This document shows positions 44,537-53,901 of a stretch of 64,000 nucleotides of DNA, in pieces. This stretch comes from Clostridiaceae bacterium M8S5 (GTDB taxonomy: Bacteria; Bacillota; Clostridia; Tissierellales; MCWD3), in the NCBI GenBank assembly GCA_029227815.1, contig CP118523.1, forward strand, positions 4,521,500 to 4,585,499. The letters are read 5' to 3'. Both the position numbers and the translations under genes were made by a program. The notes below the pieces were generated by a model, which saw nothing but the letters and a program-made list of their open reading frames with translations, had not been told where the DNA came from and made no database searches. Within the stretch, counting starts at the first letter, position 1; each line of letters opens with the position of its first letter.

Positions 44537-44569
44537 AATAGGTATCTTTACAGATACCTATTATTTTTT
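44537..44569 (+). terminator. Transpeptidase terminator, copy 2
   Basis: The same 25-bp hairpin as 44362-44386, now followed by TATTTTTTT, so this copy is the effective terminator. Confidence 0.85.
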
Positions 44570-44708
44570 TGATTCATAATACTTAAAAGTTAGAAGAACC
44601 TTAGCTATGTAAAATAAAATATCCTTTATCTATAAAAAAGTCACTAGTCAATTGACCCAAAACAACAATAGAGACATATTACTCTAATAAGGATTAAAAC
44701 AATATCTC

Positions 44709-45380
44709 CTACCATTTAGTTCCCAAGGAAATAGTTTTAGAAAATGGTTTTTTCTTAAAGAAACCATTTTTTTGACTTTCAGGCATAGCGATTGTTTTCC
44801 ACATATTGTTGTACAAGCTATTTCTCATAGTATTTATATTGAAAGAAGAATAAACAGTAGACAATGCAAAAAGACCCTCTATCCATGCTATTAACTCTAG
44901 AGCTAAAGCATTGGTATCCAAATCTTTTCTTATTTTATTGTCTTTTTTACCTATCTCAATCATTTTTATAAACACATTTTTTAAAGTATCATAATAACGA
45001 TCTATCCTTTCCTTTACCGCACAAAAACGATTTATGCCTAGATGTAATAAGTTCAGCATATTAACTGGTTTATCATAGCTATTGCCGACAAGTAAAGATA
45101 AATTACTATTAAACTCAAAAAGCGTAGTAAAAATTGACTCAAGCATTTGTTTAGATGATTTAATATTCTTTATAGAATCCGTCAGACTTTTTTCTAGAGA
45201 ATCCATTATGTAATTTATACAGGTTGTAAATAGGTCTTCTTTGCTTCGGAAATAATAGTAAATAGATGGTTTTTTAATACCAATATCCTCAGCAATCATC
45301 GAAAGGGACGTTTTTTCATATCCCCAAATCAAAAAATTTTTAATAGATGCAGTAATTATCTTATCTTTCGTAGTCAACAT
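44709..45380 (-). CDS. TetR-family transcriptional regulator
   Basis: This 223-residue protein has an N-terminal helix-turn-helix (about 8-55, LSMIAEDIGIKKPSIYYYFRSKEDL) and a helical ligand-binding domain. AAAGGAGGAG precedes the ATG. It is divergent from the OPT transporter gene, and an imperfect palindrome lies just before its start. It probably represses itself and perhaps the transporter; the ligand is unknown. Confidence 0.9.
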   Translation of the reverse strand: MLTTKDKIITASIKNFLIWGYEKTSLSMIAEDIGIKKPSIYYYFRSKEDLFTTCINYIMDSLEKSLTDSIKNIKSSKQMLESIFTTLFEFNSNLSLLVGNSYDKPVNMLNLLHLGINRFCAVKERIDRYYDTLKNVFIKMIEIGKKDNKIRKDLDTNALALELIAWIEGLFALSTVYSSFNINTMRNSLYNNMWKTIAMPESQKNGFFKKKPFSKTISLGTKW

Positions 45381-45391
45381 AACTCCTCCTT

Positions 45392-45407
45392 TACCGACCG
45401 TTAGGTA
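45392..45407. promoter_or_regulatory. Candidate TetR operator
   Basis: TACCGACCGTTAGGTA is an imperfect palindrome resembling common TetR-type sites (ACCGACCG core) and lies 12 bases before the tetR start. Confidence 0.55.
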
Positions 45408-45451
45408 GATTATATTATAAAATTAGAGTAAAGGGAAGTCATTTTTTGTTG

Positions 45452-45480
45452 TTGACATGGGAAAAATAAGCTTTTATAAT
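45452..45480 (+). promoter_or_regulatory. Promoter of the OPT transporter gene
   Basis: TTGACA (45452-45457), a 17-bp spacer and TATAAT (45475-45480). It gives a leader of about 160 bases in which I see no known RNA motif. Confidence 0.78.
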
Positions 45481-45649
45481 GTGGATGTATCGGGAAATGA
45501 CTATGGCACATGGGAAATATTCAGACAATTAAAAAAATAATAATTATCTGCAAGATTAAAAATATAAAATAGTTTCTAACAGAATAGTAAAGACTATCTG
45601 TAGAATATACTTCCGGAAGAAAAAAATATTTACTTAGGAGGCTTTGAAA

Positions 45650-47548
45650 ATGAATAAGAAGTCACAAGCTAGGCCTTTTATAACGGCAGATAAAATATTG
45701 CCTGAATTTACAGGATTATCAATATTTATGGGTGTATTGTTAGCTGTTATATTTGGTGGAGCAAATGCATATTTAGGATTGAAGGTAGGGATGACAATAA
45801 GCGCATCAATACCAGCAGCAGTTATATCTATGGGTATTGTTAGAGGTTTATTAAGAAGAGAATCAATACTAGAAAACAATATGGTGCAAACAATAGGATC
45901 AGCAGGTGAGTCATTGGCTGCTGGTGCAGTGTTTACTTTACCTGCTTTATACATATGGAGCAGAGAGTGGGACATGAATGTAACAAGCTTTTTCACAATA
46001 ACAGCTATAGCTTTATGTGGAGGAATATTAGGAGTATTATTCATGGTACCACTTAGAAAAGCACTCATAGTTAAAGAACATGGTGTATTACCTTATCCAG
46101 AAGGAACTGCTTGTGCAGAGGTATTATTGGCAGGAGAAAAAGGTGGATCAAAAGCAAAAGCATGTTTCACAGGACTCGGAATTGGGGCATTATACAAATT
46201 TATAGCTGATGGATTAAAATTATTTCCTAGTGAAATAGAGACAACTATACCTGGCTATAAAGGGGCAGCTATAGGAGCAAATGTATTGCCAGCATTATTA
46301 GGAGTTGGATTTATTATTGGACCTAGAATATCAGCTTATATGCTTGCAGGTGCAGTACTTGGATGGTTTGGATTTATACCATTGATAGCAAACATAGGTC
46401 AATTTGGAGAAATCATAATGTATCCAGCGACTGACCCAATAGGGATACTTTCACATGGAGATATTTGGAATTATTATATAAGATACATTGGTGCAGGTGC
46501 AGTTGCATTTGGTGGTATATTTAGTCTAATAAAATCTTTGCCATTAATAGTGCAAACATTTAAAGATACTATTAAAGATTATAAATCCAATATAAGTGGA
46601 AATTCAGAAACGAGAACAGATAGAGATATGCCTATCAAAATAGTTATTATAGGCAGTTTGACAGTTGTATTAGCAATGATGATGTTACCAATAATACCAG
46701 TAGGTTTTGGAGGGGCATTGTTGATAGCTATATTTGGATTCTTTTTTGCAACTGTATCATCAAGAATTGTTGGATTGGTAGGTAGTTCATCAAACCCAGT
46801 ATCAGGGATGACAATAGCAACTTTAATAATAACAGCAATAATATTTAAAGCAGCTGGTAATAACGGTCATGAAGGTATGATAGCAACGTTATCAGTTGGA
46901 GCTGTTATATGTATTATAGCAGCAATGGCTGGAGATACATCTCAGGATTTAAAAACAGGATTTTTAGTTGGAGCAACTCCAGCAAAACAGCAATATGGTG
47001 AATTAATAGGTGCAGTAGCAGCAGCTCTAGCAATAGGAGGAGTATTGACATTATTAGATGGTGCATATCAACTAGGCTCAACAGAGTTACCAGCACCGCA
47101 AGCAACATTGATGAGGTTGGTAATAGAAGGTGTTATGGGAGGAAGTTTACCTTGGGCATTAGTATTTACAGGAATAGGAGTAGGAGTGACTATAGAGCTA
47201 TTAGGGTTGCCGGTACTTCCTATAGCGATAGGGTTATATTTACCGATACATCTAAGTACTCCGATAATGGTTGGAGGAGTTATTAGAGGCATTCTTAACA
47301 AAATACACGAAAACAACGATGAAAGACGTGAAGAGATTAAATCAAAAATTGATTCAGGAATACTTTATTCATCAGGGCTAATAGCAGGAGAAGGATTGTT
47401 AGGGATAGTATTAGCTGTATTTGCAGTATTAGATATTGATTTTGGATTAGGTATCAATATTGGAAGAATAGGAGCGTTAATATGCTTTGGATTATTAACA
47501 TATACGCTAATAAGAGCGTCATTACTCAAAAAGGTGAGTAATAAATAA
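45650..47548 (+). CDS. OPT-family oligopeptide transporter
   Basis: This 632-residue membrane protein has many transmembrane helices and typical OPT segments (LPYPEGTACAEVL, ALGAKVG-like AYLGLKVGMTISASIP, GDTSQDLKTGFLVGATP). Members import small peptides or metal-chelate compounds using a proton gradient. ATG 45650 is chosen because AGGAGG is eight bases upstream; TTG 45644 is too close. A PqqD-type protein and a small membrane protein follow, perhaps in one operon. Confidence 0.92.
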   Translation: MNKKSQARPFITADKILPEFTGLSIFMGVLLAVIFGGANAYLGLKVGMTISASIPAAVISMGIVRGLLRRESILENNMVQTIGSAGESLAAGAVFTLPALYIWSREWDMNVTSFFTITAIALCGGILGVLFMVPLRKALIVKEHGVLPYPEGTACAEVLLAGEKGGSKAKACFTGLGIGALYKFIADGLKLFPSEIETTIPGYKGAAIGANVLPALLGVGFIIGPRISAYMLAGAVLGWFGFIPLIANIGQFGEIIMYPATDPIGILSHGDIWNYYIRYIGAGAVAFGGIFSLIKSLPLIVQTFKDTIKDYKSNISGNSETRTDRDMPIKIVIIGSLTVVLAMMMLPIIPVGFGGALLIAIFGFFFATVSSRIVGLVGSSSNPVSGMTIATLIITAIIFKAAGNNGHEGMIATLSVGAVICIIAAMAGDTSQDLKTGFLVGATPAKQQYGELIGAVAAALAIGGVLTLLDGAYQLGSTELPAPQATLMRLVIEGVMGGSLPWALVFTGIGVGVTIELLGLPVLPIAIGLYLPIHLSTPIMVGGVIRGILNKIHENNDERREEIKSKIDSGILYSSGLIAGEGLLGIVLAVFAVLDIDFGLGINIGRIGALICFGLLTYTLIRASLLKKVSNK

Positions 47549-47613
47549 GACTTAATTATAATGATTTAAATTTTACATTTAGTATAAACTATGATGATTA
47601 ACGAGGTGCGATT

Positions 47614-47967
47614 ATGAGAAAAAAAATAAAGAAGACAGATAATTTTTTAGAGTTAATCCCAGTTAGGAAGGAATCACAAGAATGGATTTTCAATGATCAA
47701 GAGTTAGTTCAAATAATAATACCTAGGAATGGAGTATTGGATAAAGCGGTTAGAGTGTTTTTTAAAACACCTAAGGTCATGAAAATAGATTTAGACGAAC
47801 TTGGAACAACAGTTTGGATAGCTATAGATGGAAAAAAGACAATTGAAGAAATAGGGAAAATAGTAAAAAAGAAATTTGGAGATAAAGCAGAACCATTGTA
47901 CGAACGACTGGGTACTTATATCAATATTTTAAGAAATAACAAATTTATAACACTGGAGACTAATTAG
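47614..47967 (+). CDS. PqqD-family peptide-chaperone-like protein
   Basis: This 117-residue protein matches the PqqD domain (about 50-112, MKIDLDELGTTVWIAIDGKKTIEEIGKIVKKKFG). PqqD proteins normally bind a precursor peptide and present it to a radical SAM enzyme in RiPP synthesis. No radical SAM or precursor gene is visible here, so it may be an orphan. CGAGGTG precedes the ATG. The next gene starts at the base after its stop. Confidence 0.82.
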   Translation: MRKKIKKTDNFLELIPVRKESQEWIFNDQELVQIIIPRNGVLDKAVRVFFKTPKVMKIDLDELGTTVWIAIDGKKTIEEIGKIVKKKFGDKAEPLYERLGTYINILRNNKFITLETN

Positions 47968-48318
47968 ATGTTTTCTTTTATTTATAAAGTTTTAATTATT
48001 GCAGTAACGATAGCTTTCTTAGGTTCATGGGGAATTATAAAACAACAGAGAAAAGAACAAGAACTTATAGATAAGTTATATAATAAAGCCTCAAAAAAAA
48101 TCATCAAAGCATTAAAAAGCAATGATTCCTTGTCAGATAAACAAATAGAGGTTATTTTAAAAAATATTAAAGCTTCATTATTTTGGAGTAAGAGTCAGAT
48201 TAAAGTAACAAATGTAAACACTTTGAAAAAAGAGTTGCTTAAAAAGATGATAGATAAAGATATGATAAGCACTAGAATTAATAAGGGAAAAGTAGTATAT
48301 TGTTTGAATAAAAATTGA
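47968..48318 (+). CDS. Membrane-anchored small protein, function unknown
   Basis: This 116-residue protein has one N-terminal membrane helix (about 4-24, YKVLIIAVTIAFLGSWGII). A Lys-rich helical cytoplasmic region follows (about 25-116), with a possible winged-helix-like end (KMIDKDMISTRINKGKVVYCL). The ATG directly follows the TAG of the PqqD gene, so the two are translated together. No family is recognised. Confidence 0.7.
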   Translation: MFSFIYKVLIIAVTIAFLGSWGIIKQQRKEQELIDKLYNKASKKIIKALKSNDSLSDKQIEVILKNIKASLFWSKSQIKVTNVNTLKKELLKKMIDKDMISTRINKGKVVYCLNKN

Positions 48319-48461
48319 TTAACATAAAGATTTTTAGTATCAAATAAAGACAGGTAAGAAAACATGAACAAAATTGTCTTATAAGTATATATCATCTATA
48401 CGAGGTATTTGAGTATTTACTTAGTATTAAGAAGATTTATTGATTTAAAATAAGAAATATT

Positions 48462-48492
48462 AAGGGCTGTCCATTTGGACAGCCCCCTTTTA
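48462..48492. terminator. Terminator (GGGCTGTCC hairpin)
   Basis: GGGCTGTCC (48464-48472) pairs perfectly with GGACAGCCC (48477-48485), followed by CCTTTT. Confidence 0.75.
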
Positions 48493-48842
48493 ATGCTCCT
48501 AGACAAAACAATCAAAAGTTGTATTGTCACAGTAACTATGCTACTTTGTAAAATAATGGTGTTCTCGGGTATTTCATTTAAATTAACCTTTTTAAGGTGT
48601 CTTATTTCTGATTTATTGTTTATAATATCACCATACTTCAGAGTCTAAAAAAATCGGCAGATAATTGTGTATAAATGATCGCCCTTTAACGTCAGCCGGG
48701 TTATAGTAACCCTCATCAGAGACTTTTTTTATAGACCATATCAATTACCGTTTCATTTCCAACAAAATACCTAGCTGGTACACTAAAATTACTATCCGTA
48801 TCCTGGTACAGTTGATATTAGAATAAATCTTTCTTTTTTCAA
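48493..48842 (-). pseudogene. Decayed protein gene with several frame breaks
   Basis: This stretch of the roughly 735-base gap contains coding remnants on the minus strand. A ribosome site (AAGGAGAG) precedes a TTG at 48842 and a peptide KKERFILISTVPGYG, which meets a stop. In the next frame comes SVPARYFVGNETVIDMVYKKS, then DEGYYNPADVKGRSF and NYLPIFLDSEVW in another, then NNKSEIRHLKKVNLNEIP. At least three frameshifts or stops are needed to join them. I do not recognise the parent family. The rest of the gap (48319-48461 and 48843-49054) shows no gene. Confidence 0.6.
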
Positions 48843-49054
48843 AAACGCCACTCTCCTTAAACTCAATAAATATAAAGTATGAATGTAATATTATTTGATA
48901 GAGATATTTAATGAATAAAAAGAAGTGTTAAAAATGAAAAAAGTGGACATTAAAAAATAAAAACATGCATATATATTAATAGATATAGGTCTGTATAAGA
49001 AAGCGATAAACTATTGCCACATAAATAGTGGAATAATTAATAAGGAGGGTGAAT

Positions 49055-50617
49055 ATGTCTGTAGAATTGATAAGAGATTTACTAAAAATAGAACAAACAG
49101 TTGGAAAAGAGCAAACCCAAGCATTAGTTGAGGGTGAGATTTTATGTCCAGAATCAAGACCAAAAATCGAAAAAATATTAAACTTAGATGGGAAAGCAGA
49201 GATAACAAAAATTAAAGTAATAAAGGATAGACTATTGATTAGTGGAGAGATAAAGTTTGATCTATTATACAAATCATTAGAAGAAGAAAGTCCAGTCAAT
49301 ACAATAAAAGCCAGAACGGATTTTAACGAAGAAATAGATTTAATAGGAGCACAAGATAACATGGTACCAGAAGTTAATATAGAAATAGAACATTTAGAAT
49401 ACGATAAAAGTAGTGAAAGTAAAGTAGACGTGAAAGCTGTTTTATCAATAGATGGAAAAATAAAATCAAAAAATACAATAGACGTAATAAAAGACATAAG
49501 AGGTTCTGAAGGTTTGCAAGTCAAAAGAGAAAATATTAAATACAATCACATAATAGGAAATAGTGCTAACAAAATATTAATAAAAGAAGCATTTGAAATT
49601 AAAGATTATATGCCAGATATAATAGATGTATTGAGAATAAATGCAAAAGCATTCGAGAGAGAGACGAAAGTAGTAGACAATAAAGTTATTATAGGTGGAA
49701 TAGTGGAGTTATCAGTACTCTATAGTGGAGAAGATAAGAATATAAACAATATGAAAAAAGAAATACCATTTACACATTTTACAGAACTAGAAGGTGCATT
49801 AAAAGACATGAATTCAAGTATAAACTTAAACTTACAGGAGCCGACTGTTAAAATTAACGAAGACATAGAAGGCAAGAATAGAATAATTGATTTTGAAGGA
49901 TATATAAACATAGGATGCGAAGTTTACGAGCAAAAAGAAAAAGAAATAGCGATAGACACATATTCAGTTAGCAAAGAGTATAATTTAGAAAGACAAGAAG
50001 TTGATGTATTAGAATGTTTAGCTAATATAGCAACAAAAGAGACATTCAAAGGAAGTATAAAAGTAATAGATAATACTGATATAATAAAAAATATATATAC
50101 AGTAGAGGCTAAGCCGATCTTAACAGAGCATAGAATACTCGACAACAAGATGTTTATAGAAGGTATAATAGAATTAGGGATGCTTTACTTAGAAGAAGAA
50201 GGAGAGGAAATAAAAAATTCAACAATAGATATGCCATTTAAGACATTTGTAGATATAGATGGAGCTGAGGAGAGTACGGGTGCAGAGGTCAAAGTTAATT
50301 TAGATAACGTAAAATATAGCAAATTAAGCTCTAAAGAAGTAGAAGTAGAAGTATCATTAAAGAATAACATAAAAATCAATCGCATCAGAAATATAAGCTT
50401 AGTAACAAATATGGAAGAGTTAGATAGTGAAATAGATATATCAAAGCAACCTAGCTTAACAGTTTATATGGTTCAGCCTAATGAAACTATTTGGGATATA
50501 GCTAAGAAATTTAATACAACAATAGATGATTTAGTATCAACAAATGACATAATATCATTAGACAATATTATGCCAGGAGAAAAGATTATCATACAGAAAA
50601 AAATTAATATAGTGTAA
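49055..50617 (+). CDS. sipL: SipL-like spore coat morphogenesis protein (SPOCS + LysM)
   Basis: This 520-residue protein contains repeated SPOCS/DUF3794 domains (about 30-125, 170-275 and 320-430). A C-terminal LysM domain is at about 465-515 (YMVQPNETIWDIAKKFNTTIDDLVSTN). The architecture equals SipL of Clostridioides difficile, which binds SpoIVA through LysM and places the coat. ATG 49055 is chosen because AAGGAGGGTG is well spaced; GTG 49049 abuts it. It is near ispE, as in C. difficile. A strong terminator follows. Confidence 0.92.
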   Translation: MSVELIRDLLKIEQTVGKEQTQALVEGEILCPESRPKIEKILNLDGKAEITKIKVIKDRLLISGEIKFDLLYKSLEEESPVNTIKARTDFNEEIDLIGAQDNMVPEVNIEIEHLEYDKSSESKVDVKAVLSIDGKIKSKNTIDVIKDIRGSEGLQVKRENIKYNHIIGNSANKILIKEAFEIKDYMPDIIDVLRINAKAFERETKVVDNKVIIGGIVELSVLYSGEDKNINNMKKEIPFTHFTELEGALKDMNSSINLNLQEPTVKINEDIEGKNRIIDFEGYINIGCEVYEQKEKEIAIDTYSVSKEYNLERQEVDVLECLANIATKETFKGSIKVIDNTDIIKNIYTVEAKPILTEHRILDNKMFIEGIIELGMLYLEEEGEEIKNSTIDMPFKTFVDIDGAEESTGAEVKVNLDNVKYSKLSSKEVEVEVSLKNNIKINRIRNISLVTNMEELDSEIDISKQPSLTVYMVQPNETIWDIAKKFNTTIDDLVSTNDIISLDNIMPGEKIIIQKKINIV

Positions 50618-50633
50618 ATAATACACCTGATAA

Positions 50634-50676
50634 GTCGCTAAGAGATGTAAGATAGCATCTCTAGCGACATTTTTTA
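50634..50676 (+). terminator. Terminator after sipL
   Basis: GTCGCTA (50634-50640) pairs with TAGCGAC (50662-50668), with an inner GAGATG / CATCTC stem and a T run. Confidence 0.88.
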
Positions 50677-50854
50677 TTATATAGAATATAACAAAAAATT
50701 AAAGTATAGTACTCCGTATTTTTAACAATAAAAAATATTTTTGATTTATACTAATAAGAGTTATATAATTATATAATGAGCACAATATCGATTGAGAGTA
50801 ATAACCTGATTTTTTACATAAAACTAAAGATAGGAAAATAAATGGAGTGATGAT

Positions 50855-51706
50855 ATGAAAGATTTGCACATAAAAGCCTATGCAAAGATTAATCTATCAT
50901 TAGATGTCATATCAAAAAGAGAAGATGGGTACCATAATCTAAATATGATTATGCAACAAATTGACATATATGATGAACTTACGTTAATAGAGAGTAATGA
51001 CATAATAGTAGAATGTGATAACATAAAAATACCAACAGATTCTAGAAATCTAGTTTACAAAGCTTGGAAAGCTATAACTACAAAATATAGCTTAGAAAAA
51101 GGAGTACGTATAATAATCAACAAAAACATACCAGTAGCGGCAGGATTAGCAGGAGGAAGTTCAGATGCAGCAGCAGTATTAAAAGGGCTTAATAAGCTAT
51201 GGCAATTAGGAATAAGTGATCAAGAATTAATGAATATAGGGATAGAAATAGGAGCGGATGTTCCATACTGTATAAGTGGAGGAACTATGCAGGCAGAAGG
51301 AATAGGCGAAAAATTGACTAAACTAGATTCATATAAAGGCAAATTAGTATTAATAGCTAAGCCAGATATTGATGTATCTACAGCATATGTATACGGAAAC
51401 TTAGATCTTGACAAAGCACAAAGCAACCATCCTAACATAGAAAAAATAAAAGAATATATAAGAGTAAATGACATAAAGTCCTTATCTAAGCATATGGGAA
51501 ATACACTAGAATCAGTAACCATTTGCAAATATCCAGAAATAAATGCTATAAAACAAAAGATGGTAGAGTACGGAGCCTTGGGAAGCTTAATGAGTGGTAG
51601 TGGACCGACAGTTTTTGGACTATTTGATAATGAAAAGGATTTAGACAATTGTTATCATAAGCTGAAAAATACAGTGAAGTACGTCGCAAAAACAGTAACT
51701 ATATAA
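50855..51706 (+). CDS. ispE: 4-diphosphocytidyl-2-C-methyl-D-erythritol kinase
   Basis: This 283-residue GHMP kinase is the fourth enzyme of the MEP isoprenoid pathway. The N-terminal segment KAYAKINLSLDV has the catalytic-site Lys. The ATP loop is PVAAGLAGGSSDAAA, and the C-terminal MSGSGPTVFG closes the site. TGGAGTG precedes the ATG. It is followed by a GntR regulator after 22 bp. Confidence 0.95.
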   Translation: MKDLHIKAYAKINLSLDVISKREDGYHNLNMIMQQIDIYDELTLIESNDIIVECDNIKIPTDSRNLVYKAWKAITTKYSLEKGVRIIINKNIPVAAGLAGGSSDAAAVLKGLNKLWQLGISDQELMNIGIEIGADVPYCISGGTMQAEGIGEKLTKLDSYKGKLVLIAKPDIDVSTAYVYGNLDLDKAQSNHPNIEKIKEYIRVNDIKSLSKHMGNTLESVTICKYPEINAIKQKMVEYGALGSLMSGSGPTVFGLFDNEKDLDNCYHKLKNTVKYVAKTVTI

Positions 51707-51728
51707 AAATCTGATTGGAGGGGAAAAG

Positions 51729-52409
51729 ATGAATGAGCTTCAAGGATTAAATTTAAACAATTATAAACCGTTAAGAGAAATAGTGTTTAATCATCTTAGA
51801 GAAGCTATAATAAAGGGTGTATTAAAACCAGGGGAAAGATTGATGGAGATACAGCTAGCAGAAAAATTAGGAGTAAGTAGAACTCCAGTAAGAGAAGCAA
51901 TAAGAAAATTAGAGCTAGAAGGATTAGTAATAATGGTAGCAAGAAAAGGTGCGTATGTAGCCGATGTATCACTCAATGATATAATAAATATATTTGAAAT
52001 CAGAGGGGCATTAGAAGAGCTAGCGGCTCAGTTAGCAACGGAGCGTATAAGTGATCAAGAACTGATGTTGCTTCAAGCCAAACATGCAGAGTTTGAAGCC
52101 TGTTTTTACAAAGATGATAACGATTTAAAATTACAAAAAGACATAGAATTTCATGACATAATATATAAAGCTACAAGGAATAATAGATTGATAAGTATGT
52201 TGGATGGATTAAGAGAGCAAATTGGAAGATATAGAAAAACATATATGAACAGTTTTGATTTAGCGCATAAAGCAGGAGTGGAGCATGAAAAACTATTAAG
52301 TGCAATAGTTAATAAAGATGGCAACGTGGCAAAAGAATGCGCAAGAGCACATATTGAGTCATTAAAAGAGAATATATTACAGCAATCAAAAAATAAGCTA
52401 GGGATATAA
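51729..52409 (+). CDS. GntR-family regulator (FadR/FCD type)
   Basis: This 226-residue protein has an N-terminal winged helix (about 12-80, PGERLMEIQLAEKLGVSRTPVREAIRKLELEGL). The helical FCD ligand domain (about 85-215) has metal-type histidines in EFHDIIY and ARAHIESL. GGAGGGG precedes the ATG. It takes the place purR has in Bacillus after ispE. The ligand is not predictable. Confidence 0.9.
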   Translation: MNELQGLNLNNYKPLREIVFNHLREAIIKGVLKPGERLMEIQLAEKLGVSRTPVREAIRKLELEGLVIMVARKGAYVADVSLNDIINIFEIRGALEELAAQLATERISDQELMLLQAKHAEFEACFYKDDNDLKLQKDIEFHDIIYKATRNNRLISMLDGLREQIGRYRKTYMNSFDLAHKAGVEHEKLLSAIVNKDGNVAKECARAHIESLKENILQQSKNKLGI

Positions 52410-52443
52410 TACAACAGTCTATAGCATTGAGGAGGATAGCTGT

Positions 52444-53514
52444 ATGTATGACTTTGTAATTGTTGGAGGAGGACCAGCAGGTGCCACATTAAGTAGATTG
52501 ATAGATAAAAAGTACAAAATACTTATTATAGAAAGAAGAACCTTTAAAGATGAATTTTCTGCATCTAGTTACAAATGCTGTGGAGGATTGTTAGCTCCAG
52601 ATGCACAAAAGGTGCTTGCACAAATGAGTTTAGGATTACCAAAAGAAGTTTTACAGAGCCCACAGATATTTGCAGTAAGAACTATTGATTTGAATACATC
52701 AATAGAAAAGTACTACCAAAGGCACTATATAAATATTGATAGGCAAAAGTTTGATGAATGGCTATTATCATTACTAGCTGAAAATGTAGAAATTAAAAAA
52801 GGGTGTATATATAAAAAATATAAACAAGAAAATAATCAAATAGAAGTATACTTTACATATAAAGGGAAATTGCATATTGTTAAAACAAAGCATCTTATAG
52901 GAGCAGACGGAGCAAATTCAATAGTACGAAATCAAATGTCTGATACTAGAAATGTCAGAGAAAACTATATATCTATACAAGAATGGTACAAAACAGATAG
53001 GCATCACTCCTATTTTGGAGCAATATTTGATAAAACGATAACCGATTTTTATTCTTGGGTTATTCCAAAAGGAGAATATTTATTATTAGGGTCAGCACTT
53101 AATAATGATGCTAAGGTTTTAGAGAAATTTGATAGGTTAAAACAAAGGTTAGAGTCTAGAGAGTATTTTAAATTTGGCGAAAAAGTCAAGAGGAATGGTG
53201 CATTTATAATTAGACCTCGTAGAAAGAAGCATATATATATAGGTAACGATAAGATATGGTTAATAGGAGAAGCAGCAGGCTTCATTAGTCCAAGCTCGGC
53301 AGAAGGGGTGAGCTATGCATTTAGAAGTGCTATATTGCTTGCAGAAGCAATCAACAAATATTATAACGTATATAATCAATACAAAAAGAGTTCTAATATC
53401 TTAAAAACAAATATATTATTAAAAATGATAAAAAGCCCTGCAATGTACCAGCCAACCCTAAGAAAGCTGGCAATGAAATCTGGAATTATGAGTATACGTA
53501 AAATGATGGAATAA
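52444..53514 (+). CDS. FAD-dependent oxidoreductase, geranylgeranyl-reductase type
   Basis: This 356-residue flavoprotein has an N-terminal FAD-binding GGGPAGATLSRL, a SSYKCCGGLL segment near residue 40, and a GD-like GEAAGFISPSSAEG segment around 275-290. It resembles the geranylgeranyl reductase/digeranylgeranylglycerophospholipid reductase group. The substrate in this bacterium is unknown; unsaturated isoprenoid chains are the family expectation. GAGGAGGA precedes the ATG. Lies 34 bp after the GntR gene. Confidence 0.85.
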   Translation: MYDFVIVGGGPAGATLSRLIDKKYKILIIERRTFKDEFSASSYKCCGGLLAPDAQKVLAQMSLGLPKEVLQSPQIFAVRTIDLNTSIEKYYQRHYINIDRQKFDEWLLSLLAENVEIKKGCIYKKYKQENNQIEVYFTYKGKLHIVKTKHLIGADGANSIVRNQMSDTRNVRENYISIQEWYKTDRHHSYFGAIFDKTITDFYSWVIPKGEYLLLGSALNNDAKVLEKFDRLKQRLESREYFKFGEKVKRNGAFIIRPRRKKHIYIGNDKIWLIGEAAGFISPSSAEGVSYAFRSAILLAEAINKYYNVYNQYKKSSNILKTNILLKMIKSPAMYQPTLRKLAMKSGIMSIRKMME

Positions 53515-53529
53515 TAATACTGAAATATT

Positions 53530-53576
53530 AGAAATGTTTCTATATGAAAATAATATAGAGACATTTCTTTTTTTTA
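53530..53576 (+). terminator. Terminator after the flavoprotein gene
   Basis: AGAAATGTTTCTATAT (53530-53545) pairs with ATATAGAGACATTTCT (about 53553-53568), with one mismatch, followed by a long T run. Confidence 0.82.
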
Positions 53577-53657
53577 TTCCAATACAAAAATGCATAACAA
53601 AACATCAATAGCAAATAATAAATCTATGTTTATAGGTATTATTTTAAGAATAGAAGA

Positions 53658-53882
53658 GTGGTGATACACATTTTAAAAACATTTGTAAAGCAAATCAATA
53701 ACATAGCTAATATATATTTTGTATTTTTATTAGTTTTCATAGGTGTTTTTACATATTTTGGGGATGCAAAAAGATTTAAAAATTTAGGACTTGATAAAGA
53801 AACAAAAATTGCAAAAGTAATAGGCGTTATTTATATGATAATAGGACCAGTGTTGTTTGGTTTATCAAAACTAATCAAATAA
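53658..53882 (+). CDS. CLC_0170-like small membrane protein
   Basis: This 74-residue protein has two hydrophobic helices (about 18-33 and 49-72) separated by GDAKRFKNLGLDKETK. It matches the CLC_0170-type small proteins found before gerKA in Clostridia. The start is GTG 53658 or the adjacent GTG 53661, with only GAAGAG upstream. gerKA follows after 19 bp. A germination-related role is inferred from context. Confidence 0.65.
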   Translation: MVIHILKTFVKQINNIANIYFVFLLVFIGVFTYFGDAKRFKNLGLDKETKIAKVIGVIYMIIGPVLFGLSKLIK

Positions 53883-53901
53883 ACAAGAAAAGAGGGTTGG
53901 T

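Noticed and set aside
45481..45649. Possible riboswitch in the OPT transporter leader
   Set aside because: The leader is long enough, but no known conserved motif or strong hairpin with T run was found.
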